In this document: one piece after another, positions 25,273-33,903 of the stretch
Position numbering within the stretch: the stretch's first letter is position 1
Layout of the letters: each line of letters begins with the position of its first letter
Origin: an uncultured Lachnospiraceae bacterium
GTDB lineage: Bacteria; Bacillota; Clostridia; Lachnospirales; Lachnospiraceae
NCBI GenBank assembly: GCA_948441955.1
Contig: CAOJQZ010000010.1
Location: forward strand, 1 to 51,783
DNA: 51,783 nucleotides
Direction: 5' to 3'
Made by a program: the position numbers and the translations under genes
Notes under the pieces: generated by a model
What the model saw: only the letters and a program-made list of their open reading frames with translations
Databases searched by the model: none
Told to the model about the DNA's origin: nothing

Positions 25273-26082
25273 TTACTGCTCGATAATAGCGGCCTGTACT
25301 CCGTATTTTTCAGCACATGCCGTCATGCTCCCGTCTTCAAAGCTTTTTTTGAAAAAGTCATTCAAGGCTTTTGCAAGGTCAGAACCTTTACGGAAACCAA
25401 CGCCATATTCTTCACTGTTCAGCTGGCAGGTGTAGGTAAGCCCGTCGTATCCGGTGCCCTCGCCAACCATGGCTGCAGCCATGAGAGAATCAATGACCGC
25501 CGCGTCAGAGGTACCTGCCGCCGCCTCCATAAGAGCGTCTGCCTGTGTTTTTACAGCCGTGCAGCTAAGCTCAAGAGCAGAAACTTCCTTTTCCCCTGCG
25601 CTTCCCGCTTCTACGGCAAACGTAAGATCCGAAAGACTGTCAATGTCCTGATATTTGTCCGCAGTATCAGACGGAACAATGACTACCTGGCCGTTATTGC
25701 AGTATGGATTAGAACATTCCATAGAGCTTGTCACTTCCTCTGTCAGCGTCATACCGTTCCATACACAGTCGATGGTCTTGCCCTCCAGTTCCATAATCTT
25801 GTTGTCCCAGTCAATCTCTATGAACTCCACGTCTACGCCGAGGCTTTCCCCAAAGGCTTTTGCCATATCAGCGTCAAAGCCGATCCAGTCGTCATTTTCA
25901 TCCTTATAATCCATTGGTTCAAAGTCTGTGATACCAACAACCAGAGTTCCTTTCTCCTTTACATATTCCATATCGCTTCCGGAATCTGCGTCTGTATCGG
26001 AGCTTGAATCTGATGTCGGGCCGCATGCAGACAATGATAAAATCATAACCATAGTCGTCATAAATGCAATTAATTTTTTCAT
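25273..26082 (-). CDS. amino-acid ABC importer substrate-binding lipoprotein
   Basis: This 269-residue protein starts at ATG 26082 behind AGAGGAG (the upstream in-frame ATG lacks a site). It has a lipoprotein signal (basic MKK, hydrophobic stretch, lipobox LSAC with the modified Cys about residue 20) and a Ser/Asp-rich linker, followed by a family-3 solute-binding domain beginning LVVGITDFEPMDY. The family binds polar amino acids including cystine. First gene of the three-gene importer, it has its own strong promoter at 26129-26157. Confidence 0.93.
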   Translation of the reverse strand: MKKLIAFMTTMVMILSLSACGPTSDSSSDTDADSGSDMEYVKEKGTLVVGITDFEPMDYKDENDDWIGFDADMAKAFGESLGVDVEFIEIDWDNKIMELEGKTIDCVWNGMTLTEEVTSSMECSNPYCNNGQVVIVPSDTADKYQDIDSLSDLTFAVEAGSAGEKEVSALELSCTAVKTQADALMEAAAGTSDAAVIDSLMAAAMVGEGTGYDGLTYTCQLNSEEYGVGFRKGSDLAKALNDFFKKSFEDGSMTACAEKYGVQAAIIEQ

Positions 26083-26128
26083 AATAAATTCTCCTCTAAA
26101 AATAAGTATAGTTCCAACACACGTTATC

Positions 26129-26157
26129 ATATTAGCAGTTTACAAAACTAAAGTCAA
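26129..26157 (-). promoter_or_regulatory. sigma-A promoter of the amino-acid importer operon
   Basis: On the minus strand TTGACT (26157-26152) and TAATAT (26134-26129) are separated by exactly 17 bp. The start codon lies about 46 bp downstream of the -10. No riboswitch or T-box features are visible in the short leader. Confidence 0.75.
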
Positions 26158-26219
26158 GAAAAACATCATTGATAAAATTCTGACTATACTGTTAAATAAA
26201 ATACTTTACAGAAATAAGA

Positions 26220-26247
26220 TTACAAATTTCTGAATTAATGATATAAT
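26220..26247 (+). promoter_or_regulatory. promoter of the hydrogenase operon
   Basis: TTACAA (26220-26225) and TATAAT (26242-26247) are 16 bp apart; the start codon is 46 bp after the -10. The gap to the divergent importer promoter is about 60 bp. Confidence 0.6.
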
Positions 26248-26292
26248 GAAAAAAATTGTAAAACAGTATACAAAAAGGAGGAAAGGCAGAGA

Positions 26293-28125
26293 ATGAGTAG
26301 GTTAGAGATTGATTCCCCAAGCAGGGCTGACATTGTAATAGAAGGTCTCTATAAGGATTTGGAACGCCGTATTGAGTCCAGTCCGCCGGGACTTTGTCCG
26401 GTTGACATGGCCAGAGCGTTCCTTGAATTATGTCATGCGCAGACATGCGGAAAATGTGTGCCGTGCCGTATAGGCCTGGGTCAGCTGAATCATCTGATTA
26501 AGGATGTGCTTGACGGGAAAGCAACAATGGAAACACTGGAGGTCATGGAGGAGACGGCAGTATCTATCATGGAGTCGGCAGACTGTGCCATTGGTTACGA
26601 GGCGGCTCATATGGTATATAAGGGGCTTATCGGATATCGTGACGATTATATTGAACATATTGAGAGAGGCCGCTGCACGTGTACATACAGCCAGCCGGTG
26701 CCGTGCGTATCCTTATGTCCTGCACATGTGGATATTCCGGGATATGTTGCACTGGTAGGAGAAGGAAGGTATGCGGATGCAATCCGTTTGATCCGTAAGG
26801 ATAATCCATTCCCCACAACCTGCGGGTTTATCTGTGAGCATCCTTGTGAGGCAAGATGCCGCAGAAATATGATAGACGATGCCGTAAATATCAGGGGACT
26901 AAAGAGAGTTGCGGCAGACTTTGCAGGCGAGGTAGATCCGCCGGCATGTGGAAAGAGTACGGGAAAAAGGGTCGCAGTACTTGGCGGAGGACCTGGAGGC
27001 CTTAGCGCGGCATATTATCTGCAGCTAATGGGCCATCAGACCACAGTATATGAGATGCTTCCGAAGCTTGGGGGAATGCTCCGGTACGGCATTCCGAATT
27101 ATCGTCTTCCCAAAGACCGTCTGGAGGATGATGTAAATGCCATTTTAAAGACAGGCGTAGAGGTAAAGCACGGGCTTAAGATTGGACCGGACATTACAAT
27201 CCAGCAGCTGCAGAAGGAATATGATGCAGTACTGATTACGATTGGGGCCAGCACAGATAAAAAGCTGGGGCTTGAGGGCGAGAATGCAGAAGGCATTTTT
27301 TCAGCTGTACAGTTCTTAAGAAATGTCGGAAAAAATATTATTATGGATCTTACGGGGAAAGAGGTTGCCGTTATTGGAGGCGGGAATGTAACGATGGATG
27401 CTGTCCGTACGGCGAAGCGTCTTGGAGCGAAGAAGGTTAGTGTTGTCTACCGCCGGCGCGTGGCAGACATGACGGCCCTTCCGTCGGAGATTGAGGGCGC
27501 GGTTGCAGAAGGAATTGAAGTGCAGACTCTGAAGGCTCCTGCATCATTAGATATTGATGAGAACAACCATGTAAAGGGAATCTATGTGACTCCTCAGATG
27601 GTAAGTGCGATTAAGGACGGCCGCGCAAGCATTAAGCCTACCGGAGAGGAGAATGTTTATATTCCATGCGATATTCTTGTTGTGGCTATCGGACAGAATA
27701 TAGAGACAAAGCATTTTGAAGATGCAGGTATACCTGTAAATCGAGGAAAAATTGTGACAAAGAGCAACGGAAGCATTGAAAATCTTCCTGGCGTATTTGC
27801 AGGAGGTGACTGCGCCAGCGGACCGGCTTCTGTAATTAAGGCGATTGCAGCGGCAAAGGTTGCGGCGGCGAATATTGATGAATATCTGGGATATCATCAT
27901 GAGATTTCCTGCGACGTTGAGATTCCGGAACCGAGAATCGACGATCGTACGCCTTGCGGAAGAGTGAATCTGACGGAACGGGAAGCAAGTGAAAGAGTAA
28001 AAGATTGGGATGGATGCGAGAATTGCATGACAGAAAAGGAAGCAAATCAGGAGGCAGGCCGCTGCTTACGGTGCGACCATTTCGGATATGGAATATTTAA
28101 AGGAGGCAGAGAAAAATTATGGTAA
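26293..28125 (+). CDS. GltD-like FAD/NAD(P)H oxidoreductase with NuoF-type Fe-S domain, hydrogenase partner
   Basis: This 610-residue protein has three parts. Residues about 30-125 match the NuoF C-terminal [4Fe-4S] domain: CGKCVPCRIG (Cys52, 55, 58) and a fourth Cys98 in DCAIG. Residues about 130-210 form the Cys-rich GltD N-terminal domain (Cys138, 142, 177, 181, 185, 189). The rest is a two-dinucleotide-fold flavoprotein: GGGPGGLSAA for FAD and GGGNVTMDAVRTA for NAD(P)H. A C-terminal CxxC pair precedes the end. It overlaps the [FeFe] hydrogenase gene by 7 bp. It likely carries electrons between NAD(P)H, Fe-S clusters and the hydrogenase, replacing the NuoF-like HydB of ordinary trimeric enzymes. 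Confidence 0.88.
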   Translation: MSRLEIDSPSRADIVIEGLYKDLERRIESSPPGLCPVDMARAFLELCHAQTCGKCVPCRIGLGQLNHLIKDVLDGKATMETLEVMEETAVSIMESADCAIGYEAAHMVYKGLIGYRDDYIEHIERGRCTCTYSQPVPCVSLCPAHVDIPGYVALVGEGRYADAIRLIRKDNPFPTTCGFICEHPCEARCRRNMIDDAVNIRGLKRVAADFAGEVDPPACGKSTGKRVAVLGGGPGGLSAAYYLQLMGHQTTVYEMLPKLGGMLRYGIPNYRLPKDRLEDDVNAILKTGVEVKHGLKIGPDITIQQLQKEYDAVLITIGASTDKKLGLEGENAEGIFSAVQFLRNVGKNIIMDLTGKEVAVIGGGNVTMDAVRTAKRLGAKKVSVVYRRRVADMTALPSEIEGAVAEGIEVQTLKAPASLDIDENNHVKGIYVTPQMVSAIKDGRASIKPTGEENVYIPCDILVVAIGQNIETKHFEDAGIPVNRGKIVTKSNGSIENLPGVFAGGDCASGPASVIKAIAAAKVAAANIDEYLGYHHEISCDVEIPEPRIDDRTPCGRVNLTEREASERVKDWDGCENCMTEKEANQEAGRCLRCDHFGYGIFKGGREKLW

Positions 28126-29846
28126 ATCTTACAATTGACGGAAAACAGATTTCAGTAAAAGAAAATACCACAATCATGGAAGCTGCCGATCAGAATGGCA
28201 TTACCATTCCCAGCCTTTGCTATCTGAAGGGAATCAACGAGATCGCAGCCTGCAGGGTATGCGTTGTGGAGCTTGAGGGAAAAGAGCGGCTGATTACCGC
28301 ATGTAACAATATTGCAGAGGAAGGTATGGTTGTCTATACAAACAGCCCCAAAGTAAGAAGACACAGAAGAAATACGGTGGAGCTTATTTTATCCCAGCAT
28401 GATTGTCTGTGCGTGACCTGTATGAGGAGCGGGAACTGCAGCTTACAGAAGATTGCAAATGATCTTGATATTCTGGAAATTCCATTTAAGAGAGAGCTGG
28501 AGCGTCAGCCCTGGAACCAGAATTTCCCGCTGATCCGCGATTCTGCCAAATGTATCAAATGTATGCGGTGTATACAGGTGTGTGACAAGGTGCAGAACCT
28601 TAAGGTCTGGGATCTGGAGGGAACAGGTTCACGTACAACGGTAAATGTGGCGGGACACAGAACCATTGAACAGGCGGACTGTTCCTTATGCGGACAGTGT
28701 ATCACCCACTGCCCGGTAGGAGCGCTCAGGGAAAGAAGCGATACCGGCAAGGTATGGAAGGCAATCGCGGATAAAGACAAGATTGTTGTTGCACAGGTTG
28801 CGCCTGCAGTCCGTGCGGCATGGGGAGAGGAATTAGGCCTTGCGCCTGAAGAGGCAACCATTGGGAAAATTATGGACTCCCTGAAGCGGATGGGCGTGGA
28901 CTACGTATTTGACACTGTATTCTCTGCGGATCTTACGATTATGGAAGAGGGGCATGAATTTGTACAGCGGTTTACAGGCGGAGAGCTTAAGGATCGTCCT
29001 ATGTTTACCTCCTGCTGTCCGGGATGGATTCGGTTTATTAAGAGCCAGTTTCCACATTTGGTAAGGTATTTATCTACCGCGAAATCGCCCCAGCAGATGT
29101 TCGGCGCTGCTATGAAGACTTATTTTGCACAGAAGCTGGGGGTAAGCCCGGATAAGATCTTTACAATATCCGTGATGCCCTGCGTTGCAAAGAAGGCGGA
29201 GCGGGAGATGGAGTTGTTCTATGAAGAGTATGCAGGACATGATATTGACGTAGTAGTTACCACAAGAGAACTGGTGAAGATGATTCGTTCCGCCCACATC
29301 CGCCCGGAAACGCTTAAGGACATTGAGAGTGACAGGCCGATGCAGGGAGGTACAGGAGCAGGCGTTATTTTTGGAGCCACCGGCGGAGTTATGGAGGCGG
29401 CTCTTCGCAGCGCATATTATATTATTAAGAAGGAAAATCCTCCGGCAGATGCTTTTAAGGCAGTAAGAAGCCAGGGCTTTAATGAAAACAACGGCGTCCA
29501 GGAGGCAGAGTTCACAATTGATGATATAACAGTAAGAACTGCGGTGGTAAGCGGACTTGGCAATACAAGGGCGCTTCTTAACAAAATAGAGGCAGGAGAG
29601 GTCCATTACGATTTTGTAGAGGTTATGGCCTGCCCCGGCGGATGCGTCGGCGGCGGAGGGCAGCCGATTCACGACGGACAGGAGCTGGCCTTTGAACGAG
29701 GCAAAAACCTGTACGATCTGGATGAAAACATGGAACTTCGGTTCTCACATGAGAATCCGGATGTACTTGCAATGTACGAGGAATTTTTTGAGAAGCCGAA
29801 TTCACATAAAGCGCACATGCTGTTACATACGGAGCATATGGAATAG
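28119..29846 (+). CDS. [FeFe] hydrogenase catalytic subunit
   Basis: This 575-residue enzyme has an N-terminal [2Fe-2S] ferredoxin domain (Cys34, 45, 48, 62), a His-ligated cluster (His94, Cys98, 101, 107), two [4Fe-4S] motifs (Cys145/148/151/155 and Cys188/191/194/198) and the H-cluster domain. The three H-cluster motifs are TSCCPGW (Cys299 proton relay, Cys300 ligand), MPCVAKKAE (Cys355) and ACPGGCVGGGGQP (Cys505 and Cys509). All key residues are intact. The domain plan equals that of the well-studied clostridial CpI. Paired with the GltD-like gene just upstream, it probably evolves H2 from NAD(P)H and/or ferredoxin. No maturation genes (hydE, F, G) are in the window. Confidence 0.95.
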   Translation: MVNLTIDGKQISVKENTTIMEAADQNGITIPSLCYLKGINEIAACRVCVVELEGKERLITACNNIAEEGMVVYTNSPKVRRHRRNTVELILSQHDCLCVTCMRSGNCSLQKIANDLDILEIPFKRELERQPWNQNFPLIRDSAKCIKCMRCIQVCDKVQNLKVWDLEGTGSRTTVNVAGHRTIEQADCSLCGQCITHCPVGALRERSDTGKVWKAIADKDKIVVAQVAPAVRAAWGEELGLAPEEATIGKIMDSLKRMGVDYVFDTVFSADLTIMEEGHEFVQRFTGGELKDRPMFTSCCPGWIRFIKSQFPHLVRYLSTAKSPQQMFGAAMKTYFAQKLGVSPDKIFTISVMPCVAKKAEREMELFYEEYAGHDIDVVVTTRELVKMIRSAHIRPETLKDIESDRPMQGGTGAGVIFGATGGVMEAALRSAYYIIKKENPPADAFKAVRSQGFNENNGVQEAEFTIDDITVRTAVVSGLGNTRALLNKIEAGEVHYDFVEVMACPGGCVGGGGQPIHDGQELAFERGKNLYDLDENMELRFSHENPDVLAMYEEFFEKPNSHKAHMLLHTEHME

Positions 29847-29878
29847 AAAGAAGCTAACCTAAAAAAAGAGTGTGTAGA

Positions 29879-29908
29879 AAATGACCACGTGTATTTGCGT
29901 GGTCATTT
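29879..29908. terminator. terminator after the hydrogenase operon
   Basis: AAATGACCACG (29879-29889) pairs perfectly with CGTGGTCATTT (29898-29908) around 8 bases. T- and A-rich flanks allow use on both strands, serving also the convergent transglutaminase-like gene. Confidence 0.8.
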
Positions 29909-29961
29909 CTATCACTTTACTTTAGATATTTAAGCTTTCCGCCTGACAGGGAGGTCAATGA

Positions 29962-31338
29962 TTACTCCGTTATTTCATGAATATCAAGGAGTTCAAATGT
30001 TGTGTAAAAGTCACTGTAGCATTTTAGAGATTTTCCCTCACAGATAATTTCTCCCAGCTGGTTATCGTAAGGATCATCACGAACTGCATTTGGGATTATA
30101 TTAAATTCATGCATAAATTCTGAAGCGTAAGGAACGCGGTAGGGATCTACATTTTGGAAATAAAACTCATGCCTTTTTAAATCGTTTTGACGATACGCAG
30201 ATCCGCCGAAAGAGCAGTCTGCAAAGAGCCAGCCAAAAGGAGCGATATAGTATTGAGCCCAATCGTGCTGACTTACGTCGTACGGTGTTGAGTAGAGTCC
30301 GGACTGCCAGCGTGCAGGAATACCTGCGTATCGGCACATAGTAATAAAAAGCAATGCCTGCAGCCCGCAGTCTCCTTTTAAATTAACTGCCGGAAACTCT
30401 GCAAGATCATAAATAGTGGCATATGTTCTGACAAAGGAATACATAATATTCTTTGTAATATAATTATAAATGTTCCTTGCTTTTATAAGCGGATTAGTTT
30501 CAGATCCAACAACCTGTTCAGTCAAATCCTTTATATATGGAGTAAAACGGATATGTGGTAATTCTTCCTGTGTATAAAATTTCGGTTGTATATTTGAAAC
30601 ATTTTCTGGCCGAAAATTGTGATAAGGAGTAAGGTTGTCCAGCTCATATTCTGTGGACCAGCTTTCAGTCCCGTTAAAGGCGCCTTCAAACAGAACGGTC
30701 CGCTGTGGATAATGCTTGTCTGCAATAGAAACAGGCGTATGACTGAAATTCAATAATTTCAGATTTTCAACCTGTGAATATTCAACAGGCAGAGGCATAT
30801 ATACTTGCAGAGACCTGCCCTTATATGCTTCGGCAGTCTTTTCGTCAAGACGTAAAGTTGTTTTTATTCTCATATGCAGATGACGATTTCCTCTTTGCCG
30901 CATAGCGGTTATATTATCTGTTAATAGCTGTACATTAGAAGACGGCATGGTGTCCTGCTGTTTTGCCCTGGCTTTAAATTCATTCTGTGTCTTTAACAGG
31001 TTTTCAAAAAACAATTCGTGGAAGAATATTTTGCCTTCAATAAAAACCCAGTCGGCAGTATTTGATCTCCATAGGCAGATCAGTTCTTCTTCTTTAAAAT
31101 TTTGTATATTGTCCTTTAAAAGACAAAGTGCATCATTCCAGCTAAAAGGATACTGGATAGGTATTCTTGAGGCTAATTCAGATTCAATTTCTAATCTTTT
31201 CCTTAATGATTCTGGTAAATTTTCTTTTTGCAGATATTCTTGAATCGCCGTTTGTAGCTCCTTGAAAAAGCCGCTCCATTTTAATTTTGTAATATCCTCC
31301 GGAAGAGGAATGGACAAATATTTCATATCATAATTCAT
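29962..31338 (-). CDS. transglutaminase-like cysteine peptidase-fold protein
   Basis: This 458-residue cytoplasmic-looking protein has an unrecognised N-terminal half and a C-terminal transglutaminase-core domain. The catalytic triad is visible: Cys in LKGDCGLQALLF, His in VSQHDWAQYY and Asp in LFADCSFGG. Such domains act as cysteine peptidases or cross-linkers on peptides. The ATG at 31338 is chosen because AAAGGG stands 8-13 bases upstream; the ORF's earlier ATG at 31368 overlaps the preceding gene. It is the last gene of the MFS-dipeptidase-transglutaminase operon, so an isopeptide or unusual dipeptide substrate is possible but not shown. Confidence 0.82.
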   Translation of the reverse strand: MNYDMKYLSIPLPEDITKLKWSGFFKELQTAIQEYLQKENLPESLRKRLEIESELASRIPIQYPFSWNDALCLLKDNIQNFKEEELICLWRSNTADWVFIEGKIFFHELFFENLLKTQNEFKARAKQQDTMPSSNVQLLTDNITAMRQRGNRHLHMRIKTTLRLDEKTAEAYKGRSLQVYMPLPVEYSQVENLKLLNFSHTPVSIADKHYPQRTVLFEGAFNGTESWSTEYELDNLTPYHNFRPENVSNIQPKFYTQEELPHIRFTPYIKDLTEQVVGSETNPLIKARNIYNYITKNIMYSFVRTYATIYDLAEFPAVNLKGDCGLQALLFITMCRYAGIPARWQSGLYSTPYDVSQHDWAQYYIAPFGWLFADCSFGGSAYRQNDLKRHEFYFQNVDPYRVPYASEFMHEFNIIPNAVRDDPYDNQLGEIICEGKSLKCYSDFYTTFELLDIHEITE

Positions 31339-31355
31339 ATTTTTTTCCCTTTCTT

Positions 31356-32315
31356 TTAATTCATACATTCGTTGAGAACACGTAAAGCATTTTTATACCA
31401 GATTTTTTCGAGCTGTGTTTCTGCCAGACCACTTTTCCTTAATGCAGAATATAGCAGTTCCATCTTTCCGATGTGATTTATTTCCAGATCTCCCTCAATT
31501 CCGTCTAAATCTGTTCCAATGGCTACGCTGTCCTGGCCGGCAAGATTTAACATATACATAATATGTTTTACCATACTTTCTACATCTGATCTATGATTTT
31601 TATTTAAAAAATCATCACAGAAATTAAGTCCTGCTACTCCGCCGTTTTCTCCAAGCGCTTTTAGCATTTCGTCAGTCATATTCCTCTGGTCGTCGCAGAG
31701 AGAACGGGCGTTGGAATGGGAGGCAACTACCGGGTATTTTGTAGTTCTGATGACATCCCAAAAACCGCCGTCTGACAGATGTGAAACATCAATAAGCATT
31801 TTCAATTCATTCATTCTTTTTATAACATCAAATCCGAATGGCTTCAGCCCCTGCTGCATAACAGCCGGATTACTGCTGTTCGGATATCCCAAGGAATTTT
31901 CATAATTCCATGTTAATGTAATAAGCCGTATTCCTTCCTGATATAATTTATCAAGGCGTGGAAGATGTCCGTTTAAAATTCCTCCTTCCTCTACAGTAAG
32001 AAGGGCAGAAATTTTACCTGATTTGGAATTATCCATAATTTCTTTATTGCTTCTTGCCAGACCTATTTTATCAGGCGCCATGCTGATTTCCTGCCGCATT
32101 CTTTCAATCATGCGAAATATCATGTGATAGGCAACGTCATAGCTGTAAGGCTCGCGGTAATCTTCCTTGTCCGCAAAACAGGCGAAAAACTGTACCATAG
32201 AATCAGCCCGGCGAAGACCATTTAGATCAATGCATAGAGTATTTGTTGTAAGGGATTCATTGTCTCTTAATACAAGTTTTGATAAGGTATCGCAATGCAT
32301 ATCAATTAATTTCAT
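31356..32315 (-). CDS. membrane dipeptidase family (M19) metallopeptidase
   Basis: This 319-residue protein of the renal-dipeptidase fold has the first metal motif IDMHCDTL (His-x-Asp) at residues 4-11, the Glu of TVEEGG, the His of DVSHLS, the SHSNAR motif and the GTDLDG Asp. M19 enzymes hydrolyse dipeptides, often with a D-residue in second position, in a binuclear zinc centre. The start abuts the stop of the MFS gene (TAA-ATG), so the two are translationally coupled. No signal peptide is present, so it acts on imported dipeptides in the cytoplasm. Confidence 0.92.
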   Translation of the reverse strand: MKLIDMHCDTLSKLVLRDNESLTTNTLCIDLNGLRRADSMVQFFACFADKEDYREPYSYDVAYHMIFRMIERMRQEISMAPDKIGLARSNKEIMDNSKSGKISALLTVEEGGILNGHLPRLDKLYQEGIRLITLTWNYENSLGYPNSSNPAVMQQGLKPFGFDVIKRMNELKMLIDVSHLSDGGFWDVIRTTKYPVVASHSNARSLCDDQRNMTDEMLKALGENGGVAGLNFCDDFLNKNHRSDVESMVKHIMYMLNLAGQDSVAIGTDLDGIEGDLEINHIGKMELLYSALRKSGLAETQLEKIWYKNALRVLNECMN

Positions 32316-33686
32316 TTACATTTCCTCCAAAATTGTTTCGTTTTCCAGATTTATATCTGCGTCTGCTTCAGCCTGTATATCCATACCGAGAGCAGTTTTA
32401 TTCTGACATACCTTATGGGTAATAAGTGCAATAATTAAGCAGGATACAGCTGAAGCGGCAAGAAATAGATAAATAATCCTAAATCCGTTATTTCCGAAGG
32501 TATCTAATATCCGCCCGCAGAGATATCCTCTGAAAACGTGGGATAGTGTTTCTCCAAGGAACATGACTCCCCAAACCCTGCCTACATATTTTACAGGAAC
32601 CTTTGCATCCTCAACGAGAGTATATTGAAGTCCGGTTACCAGATATATACCGACAGCTACTAAAAAGATCAGTATAAAGTAGCAGGCTGCTGAGAATGTA
32701 CCTCCAAAAGGAAGAACTGCAATTAAGACAGCACATATAATCATTGGAACAGCAACTGCTTTAAGGACAACTGTCGAGTCGCCGAACTTATCCCGGGCTA
32801 TGCCGCCGAAGGGGCTGATAATAATTCGAAGACCGTTTTTCATACCAATTAAAATAAATGATGCGAAGCCCGCGCTGAATCCCAAAACATTTACCAGATA
32901 AGGATTAGAATACGTAAGTCCGAACTGCATAAGCAGAGAGATACTCATAGAAGCAAAAACATTCAGCCATAAAATGGGCATTTTAAGTACCTTTATATAA
33001 TCTGCTATGAAGTTCGTTTTCTGATGCCCTACGTTTTTGGGCTCATTTAGATTTTTTTTGTCCCTTTTCAGCTCTTTTAGGCGTGTTTCTTCTTTCAATA
33101 TACCTTCCTCTTTATAAAAGAGCTGAATACAGATGCCTATAATAATACAGAACAGTCCGAGGCAGATGAGCGCGGTCTGGAAGGATAAATTCCAGGCTGA
33201 TATAAGAGCCAAAAATCCATAATCTCCTAGTATAATAACAATGGCATAGGATGTTTCAGAGAAGGTCATAATCTTTCCTTGTTCTTTATTGGTTCCGATC
33301 AGCTTCAGAAGTTTAAAATATGGTGCGGACAGCAGTACATTTGTGGTAAATGTAAGTATAATATAAATAATAACCAGAAATGCATAGGAATGTGAATTTG
33401 CTTCCCATATTGCAACCAAACCGGCCAGAACAGAGCCTAGAGCGGTTAATTTTTTTGGGCTGAATTTGTCAGCGAGAAATCCTCCGACAAAGCCTCCAAT
33501 GAATCCGCCTATATTCCCGAAGGAATCCAGCATACCAATCTGCGTATTGGTAAGGTGAAAAACCTCCTGAAATTGGACGTAGAAAGCCTGGTTCAGCCCT
33601 CCAATTAACCAAGCCGTATTGGATAGTGTTGCAAAAAAGACAAGCCAATACTTAAAAAAAATACTTTTTTTAAATGGTTGTGTCAT
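32316..33686 (-). CDS. MFS transporter of the dipeptidase operon
   Basis: This 456-residue carrier has twelve predicted helices and a long central loop (about residues 200-235, Lys/Glu/Asn-rich). The N-terminal half carries IGMLDSFGNIGGFIGGFVGG and a DKFSPKK loop, the MFS loop 2-3 signature variant. It is the first gene of the operon, preceded by AAAGGAGG. Being coupled to an M19 dipeptidase and a transglutaminase-fold enzyme, it probably imports the peptide-like substrate they process. The specificity is not apparent from the sequence. Confidence 0.88.
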   Translation of the reverse strand: MTQPFKKSIFFKYWLVFFATLSNTAWLIGGLNQAFYVQFQEVFHLTNTQIGMLDSFGNIGGFIGGFVGGFLADKFSPKKLTALGSVLAGLVAIWEANSHSYAFLVIIYIILTFTTNVLLSAPYFKLLKLIGTNKEQGKIMTFSETSYAIVIILGDYGFLALISAWNLSFQTALICLGLFCIIIGICIQLFYKEEGILKEETRLKELKRDKKNLNEPKNVGHQKTNFIADYIKVLKMPILWLNVFASMSISLLMQFGLTYSNPYLVNVLGFSAGFASFILIGMKNGLRIIISPFGGIARDKFGDSTVVLKAVAVPMIICAVLIAVLPFGGTFSAACYFILIFLVAVGIYLVTGLQYTLVEDAKVPVKYVGRVWGVMFLGETLSHVFRGYLCGRILDTFGNNGFRIIYLFLAASAVSCLIIALITHKVCQNKTALGMDIQAEADADINLENETILEEM

Positions 33687-33730
33687 TTGGTGTCCTCCTT
33701 TTTATTAAGCAATGCTTAAAATTATTTATG

Positions 33731-33785
33731 TAAGGTTCAGTGCACGACCTTAATTTATTATATCATGCATGATGCATCATGCATA
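33731..33785. promoter_or_regulatory. operator region of the MFS-dipeptidase operon with two dyads
   Basis: A perfect 20-bp palindrome ATGCATGATGCATCATGCAT occupies 33765-33784. On the minus strand it fills the spacer just upstream of a TATAAT (33762-33757), so bound protein would cover the MFS promoter. A second dyad TAAGGT-N10-ACCTTA lies at 33731-33752 at the presumed start of transcription. Both lie between the MFS gene and the divergent GntR gene. Confidence 0.65.
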
Positions 33786-33845
33786 TAGAAAAAACATACA
33801 AGATTGAAATAGTTAAATTATGCAATCTTTACAAAAAAGTATAAT

Positions 33846-33874
33846 TTGCTGAATGAGTGATGATATGATAATAT
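33846..33874 (+). promoter_or_regulatory. promoter of the second GntR gene
   Basis: TTGCTG (33846-33851) and TAATAT (33869-33874) are 17 bp apart; the start codon follows 30 bp later behind AGGTGA. The palindrome at 33765-33784 lies some 60 bp upstream of the -35. Confidence 0.5.
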
Positions 33875-33903
33875 TATCTATAATGAATATGAGGTGACAA
33901 ATT

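Noticed and set aside
26083..26292. possible riboswitch or T-box upstream of the amino-acid importer
   Set aside because: The leader is short, with no terminator-antiterminator pair or conserved T-box sequence; simple promoters explain the region.
29070..29672. 200-residue minus-strand open frame in the hydrogenase gene
   Set aside because: It is antisense to the H-cluster motifs.
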